The translations under genes and the position numbers were made by a program. This document shows positions 60,898 through 64,000 of a stretch of DNA of 64,000 nucleotides, in pieces; within the stretch, counting starts at the first letter, position 1, and each line of letters starts with the position of its first letter. Origin of the DNA: Chimonanthus salicifolius (taxonomy: Eukaryota; Streptophyta; Magnoliopsida; Laurales; Calycanthaceae); NCBI GenBank assembly GCA_013350335.1, contig CM023534.1:10445542-10509541 (forward strand), written 5' to 3'. Under the pieces are notes generated by a model. That model made no database searches. It had not been told where the DNA came from and saw nothing but the letters and a program-made list of their open reading frames with translations.

Positions 60898-62078
60898 TAG
60901 GGATAGAAAAATCGAGCAGGCCGAAATATCGGCCGATTTTTTATATCAGTCGATATATCGGCAGCACTTTTTCTCTCTCCTACTTTTTTTTTAAATCCAA
61001 AAAAATTAAAGTAAATGCAGATAATTATGGACTTATTAAATATGTATTTTTTTTATAAAATATCGGGCATTTACATCGTCTGATATATTTTTGAAGTTAC
61101 GACATCGGAAAATTGTATAATTAGTAATAAAATGGTGAAAAATACAAGGAAAAACAGATAAATGAAGAAAATTTGTAAAAATAATTTTATAATTTATTTT
61201 CATAGTCAATGAATGTTATTTTAAGTTATGAATTATAGAAATAAAAAAATACATAATAAAATGCTTGAAAATTACATAATAATGTAGAAAAAATATTAGA
61301 AAATGAAACTAATGGGGTCCTAATCACTTGAACTGATAACCACACAAATGTCATACATAATAATATAATGTTTTCCTTCATTTGAGAAAATAGATTTTAT
61401 TTTTCATTAATGATAATTAGATAAATAAATTTATTAGATAAAATTATGAGCTATAGTTAATTATGTTAAATTGATATAATAAAAATAAATAATACTTTCA
61501 AATAATAATGACAATACTAAAAATATTAGATGGTAAATATAATATTAAATTATTATAATAAGATAAATAAAAGAAAACATTATACTTTCAACATAAGTAA
61601 ATATTGTATTTAAAATAAAAATAATTATTACTTTCACATTAAAAATAATTTCTTGATAAAATAAAAGAGTGCACATGAGCTTTCAAGTGAGCTCTTTATG
61701 GGTTTTCACTTAGAAACCCTAATGCTCATCTTTTAATACCCTTCTTCTCTTTCACTCTCTCTGCTGAACCCTAAATGCCTCCGCCGCTCTCTGTGTTTTT
61801 CCCATCAACGAAGAAGAAAAAGAAGAGAAAGGAAAGCTGTGAAAGGTGTAGCGATTTTTTTTCTTCAATCTTTTCTCCATATTTTCTTTTTTCTCTTTCC
61901 ATTCTTTCTCGTGCGATATTTCTAAAAAAAATAATTTATAAAAAAAAATAACAAACAACCGAATTTTTAAAATTCGGCCGATATCATGACCGAATTATCG
62001 GTAAAAAATTCGGTCATATCGGCTGAAATTTTTTTGTACAGCCGATATTATACGTATCGGCCGAATTTTTGACCCCTG
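60898..62078. mobile_element. Long non-autonomous hAT-like element of the palindrome family
   Basis: The left end TAGGGATAGAAAAATCG and the right end read backwards (CAGGGGTCAAAAATTCG) match well. Both lead into ATATCGGCCGAT-type palindromes (around 60928 and 62055). Flanking 8-mers GTCTAGCC (60890-60897) and GTGTAGCC (62079-62086) differ at one base. The 1,181-bp interior is AT-rich except for 61663-61860, which looks like part of a host promoter and leader. No transposase frame is present. Confidence 0.7.
61663..61860 (+). other. Promoter/leader-like fragment inside the hAT-like element
   Basis: This short stretch contains two telo-box-like motifs (GAAACCCTAATG and GAACCCTAAATG), a pyrimidine-rich leader (CTTCTTCTCTTTCACTCTCT), and an ATG followed by CCTCCGCCGCTC and a Lys-rich codon run. 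This organisation resembles the start of a ribosomal-protein or other translation-related gene. The frame closes in AT-rich element sequence, so it is at most a fragment. The origin is inferred from composition, not from a recognised protein. Confidence 0.35.
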
Positions 62079-62414
62079 GTGTAGCCCATGCAGGCCTATT
62101 TCCAACGCAATGATATTTGCACTTAAATCCTTAACTGATCGACCAATTATGGGTCTGATCCACTCAATTAGTGGAATACCAATTTGTAGACAAGGTGGGT
62201 CAACCAGATGTTTAGAACCACGATCAAGATTTAGGCCCTAAATATGGGGACAGAGAACCCTTCTAAAACAAACGAGAATCTCATTGCTCTAGGTATAAGC
62301 AGAAATGGGAAAGGTAGAGTTCACTTCAATAAGCAAAATTTTAGATTTTGCTATTGCAGACTCTTGTCTTGAGTCTGAGTTTCTCTTGATGAAAGATAGA
62401 TAAAAAGTGTCACA

Positions 62415-62827
62415 TGCTGGAAGAATGCGGCTGCCGATTTTGCGTTAGAAATTCATAATGTAATAATTTTTGAGATTTAATCCCTTCAAATCAAACACAA
62501 CAGAAGTCAAAATCAAAATCAAACAAACCACACGAAAAAATAAAAGATTTAATCTAGTTTGGCCTAAATCTTCATCTACGGACAACACACAAAAAATTTC
62601 ACTAATATCACAAGTAACAAATACAAATTCCACCCAAATCTCTCGAATTTCTCCACAGTGCCAGCCCGAGTCAAACACGCAAGAGCCTCTCTCAAGTGAC
62701 AATCCTTTTCCCATAAAGGAATTAAGTTTCCTAACCCAAATAGGTTTCTTAACAAAACTAGAAATATAGGGAGTAGAGTAGTAGAGAAGAAATACGAGTC
62801 TGAATTGTAATCGAGCCACACCCAACA
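62415..62827 (-). mobile_element. LTR-like sequence (possible solo LTR, reverse orientation)
   Basis: Read on the minus strand it starts TGTTGGGTGTGGCTCGATTA and includes AGATTAAATCTTTTATTTTT, TCGTGTGGTTTGTTTGATTT and a run of T-rich sequence of the kind seen near the 3' ends of plant LTRs. It may end at CTTCCAGCA. No target duplication was found. A 147-codon open frame on this strand (62445-62888) overlaps it and is probably not a gene. Confidence 0.4.
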
Positions 62828-63320
62828 ATAATATTCTTAAGGTATAATTTATTATCAAAAAGCTATCATTAAAAGAAAAGTATCTCAAATATATAAAATC
62901 GTTGGTTTTTCAAATTAAACAATATATGACTCTCTTACTCCTTCATAGAACAATTGATAAATGATTCCAACTGTCATCTTGCTGTTTTCTCATCACCCTA
63001 AAAAAAATTAGATTTTATAAAAATAAAAGTTTTAGTTTTTATTTTATTTTTTATGAGTCGTCATAGTCTTTACATAAAAACTAAAATGTTATAGAAGTTT
63101 ATTATATATAGTATGGGCTAATATTTAGATCTTAACTCAAAATATAATATATTGTGAATAGACTCTATTTCTGGTATTACTAGTATTAGGGATATATTTT
63201 AGAAATATGTCCCCAATAACTAGCATTAAGGGTTTCAGAAGTTAAAAAAAAAACCAAAAAAAACCCGGTGAAACAATGGACCAGAAATAAATGCAGAATA
63301 ATGGAAAAAGCAATTCAGAG

Positions 63321-63597
63321 CAGGGGTTTAAAAATCGGTATCGGCCGATATATCGGCCGATACGATATGTCGACCGATATATCGCTATCGGCCGATAATT
63401 TTCTCTTTCCTCTTTGTTTTTTTAAATATCGGCCGATATCGGCCGATATTTTGATATCGGGCCGATATAATACGGCCGATATCAAGGCCGATATTGTGAA
63501 TATCGGCCGATACGATACATATCGGCCGATATTCACATGGCCAAAACCGATATATATCGGCCGATACGATACGTATCGGCCGATATTTAAACCCCTG
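63321..63597. mobile_element. hAT-like MITE built from TATCGGCCGATA palindromes
   Basis: The 277-bp element has the perfect terminal inverted repeat CAGGGGTTTAAA...TTTAAACCCCTG. It is flanked by perfect 8-bp target duplications, ATTCAGAG at 63313-63320 and 63598-63605. Eight-base duplications and CAGGG-type termini are the signature of the hAT superfamily. The interior holds about ten copies or near-copies of the self-complementary 12-mer TATCGGCCGATA in variable spacing, around a TTTTCTCTTTCCTCTTTG core. It has no genuine coding capacity. Confidence 0.85.
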
Positions 63598-64000
63598 ATT
63601 CAGAGAGTTTTTTAGGGCCAAACATATCCAATGCTTAAGATACTCCACATGCACAAGCTCTAAGGTCACAGGACTCTAATCACACTATGGTTACGAAAAA
63701 GAAAAGAAGGTTGAAACATTGGACACTATACAGGTAAAGAAAAAGTAAGACCACTAACTTTAAAAAAAAAAAGTATATTTATGTTTTTAAATATAAAAAT
63801 ATTTAATATAAAAAGGTCCAATATTAGAAAATAAGGACTGTTAACTTGTCAAACTAAAGCCATGATGCAATCAACCAGAGAACTTTAGTCCATATTTATA
63901 GAAAAATGGGAAATAAGGAATTGATTTTGAGATTCTAAATTAAGTTTCTGAATCTTTATTAAACAAATTTGTATGTTATTTTTCAACTAAAGAAACAATG

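Noticed and set aside
62445..62888. 147-codon minus-strand open frame
   Set aside because: The peptide is hydrophobic and low in complexity, and the DNA resembles the T-rich 3' part of an LTR. No splice partner or family match.
63268..63669. Open frames of 73-115 codons across the palindrome MITE, with repeated IGRYDTYRPI-type peptides
   Set aside because: The peptide repeats come from translating the TATCGGCCGATA palindromes in any frame and strand; the repeat is at DNA level, not a protein.
1..64000. Gene cluster, CRISPR array, phage-like or bacterial defence system
   Set aside because: The window is plant nuclear DNA. The four genes belong to unrelated pathways and the only spaced repeats are transposable elements and minisatellites.

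Overview
The window is nuclear DNA of a flowering plant. It is AT-rich, and its genes are split by GT-AG introns. Plant-specific gene families are interleaved with retrotransposons, SINEs and MITEs. Four protein-coding genes can be modelled to exon resolution, and every splice phase closes. The species cannot be read from the sequence; the long, repeat-filled introns would fit a woody or magnoliid-type genome, but that is a guess.

Layout. 1-1091: intergenic DNA and the promoter of gene 1. 1092-7443 (+): a nine-exon cytochrome P450 of the CYP85A family (brassinosteroid C-6 oxidase). 7444-16690: a gene-free AT-rich block holding several SINE copies, a diverged repeat of about 0.4-0.8 kb, and MITE-like inverted repeats. 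16783-20561 (+): a four-exon UDP-arabinopyranose mutase / reversibly glycosylated polypeptide gene. 20562-22523: a short convergent intergenic region. 22524-42854 (-): a 13-exon, 20-kb gene for a large FYRN/FYRC-domain protein of about 1,497 residues with a WD40/beta-propeller-like C-terminus. Its introns carry solo LTRs, a tandem TRIM, SINEs and a LINE remnant. 45010-59185 (-): a 12-exon gene for tRNA (guanine26-N2)-dimethyltransferase (TRM1), also with element-filled introns. 59186-64000: intergenic DNA with a SINE, an LTR-like stretch and two members of a palindrome-rich hAT-like MITE family.

The four genes do not form a pathway. They cover hormone synthesis, cell-wall sugar nucleotide metabolism, probable chromatin or nuclear regulation, and tRNA modification. 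I found no biosynthetic cluster, CRISPR array or defence locus.

The most informative non-genic signals are three. (1) A minus-strand TRIM retrotransposon sits at 33773-34549 as three LTRs alternating with two 99-bp internal domains, between identical 5-bp target duplications. (2) A family of non-autonomous elements built from the palindrome TATCGGCCGATA has at least four members with 8-bp target duplications. One 1.18-kb member seems to carry a host-like promoter/leader fragment. (3) Three SINE-like families have tRNA-type heads, and several copies have clear target-site duplications.
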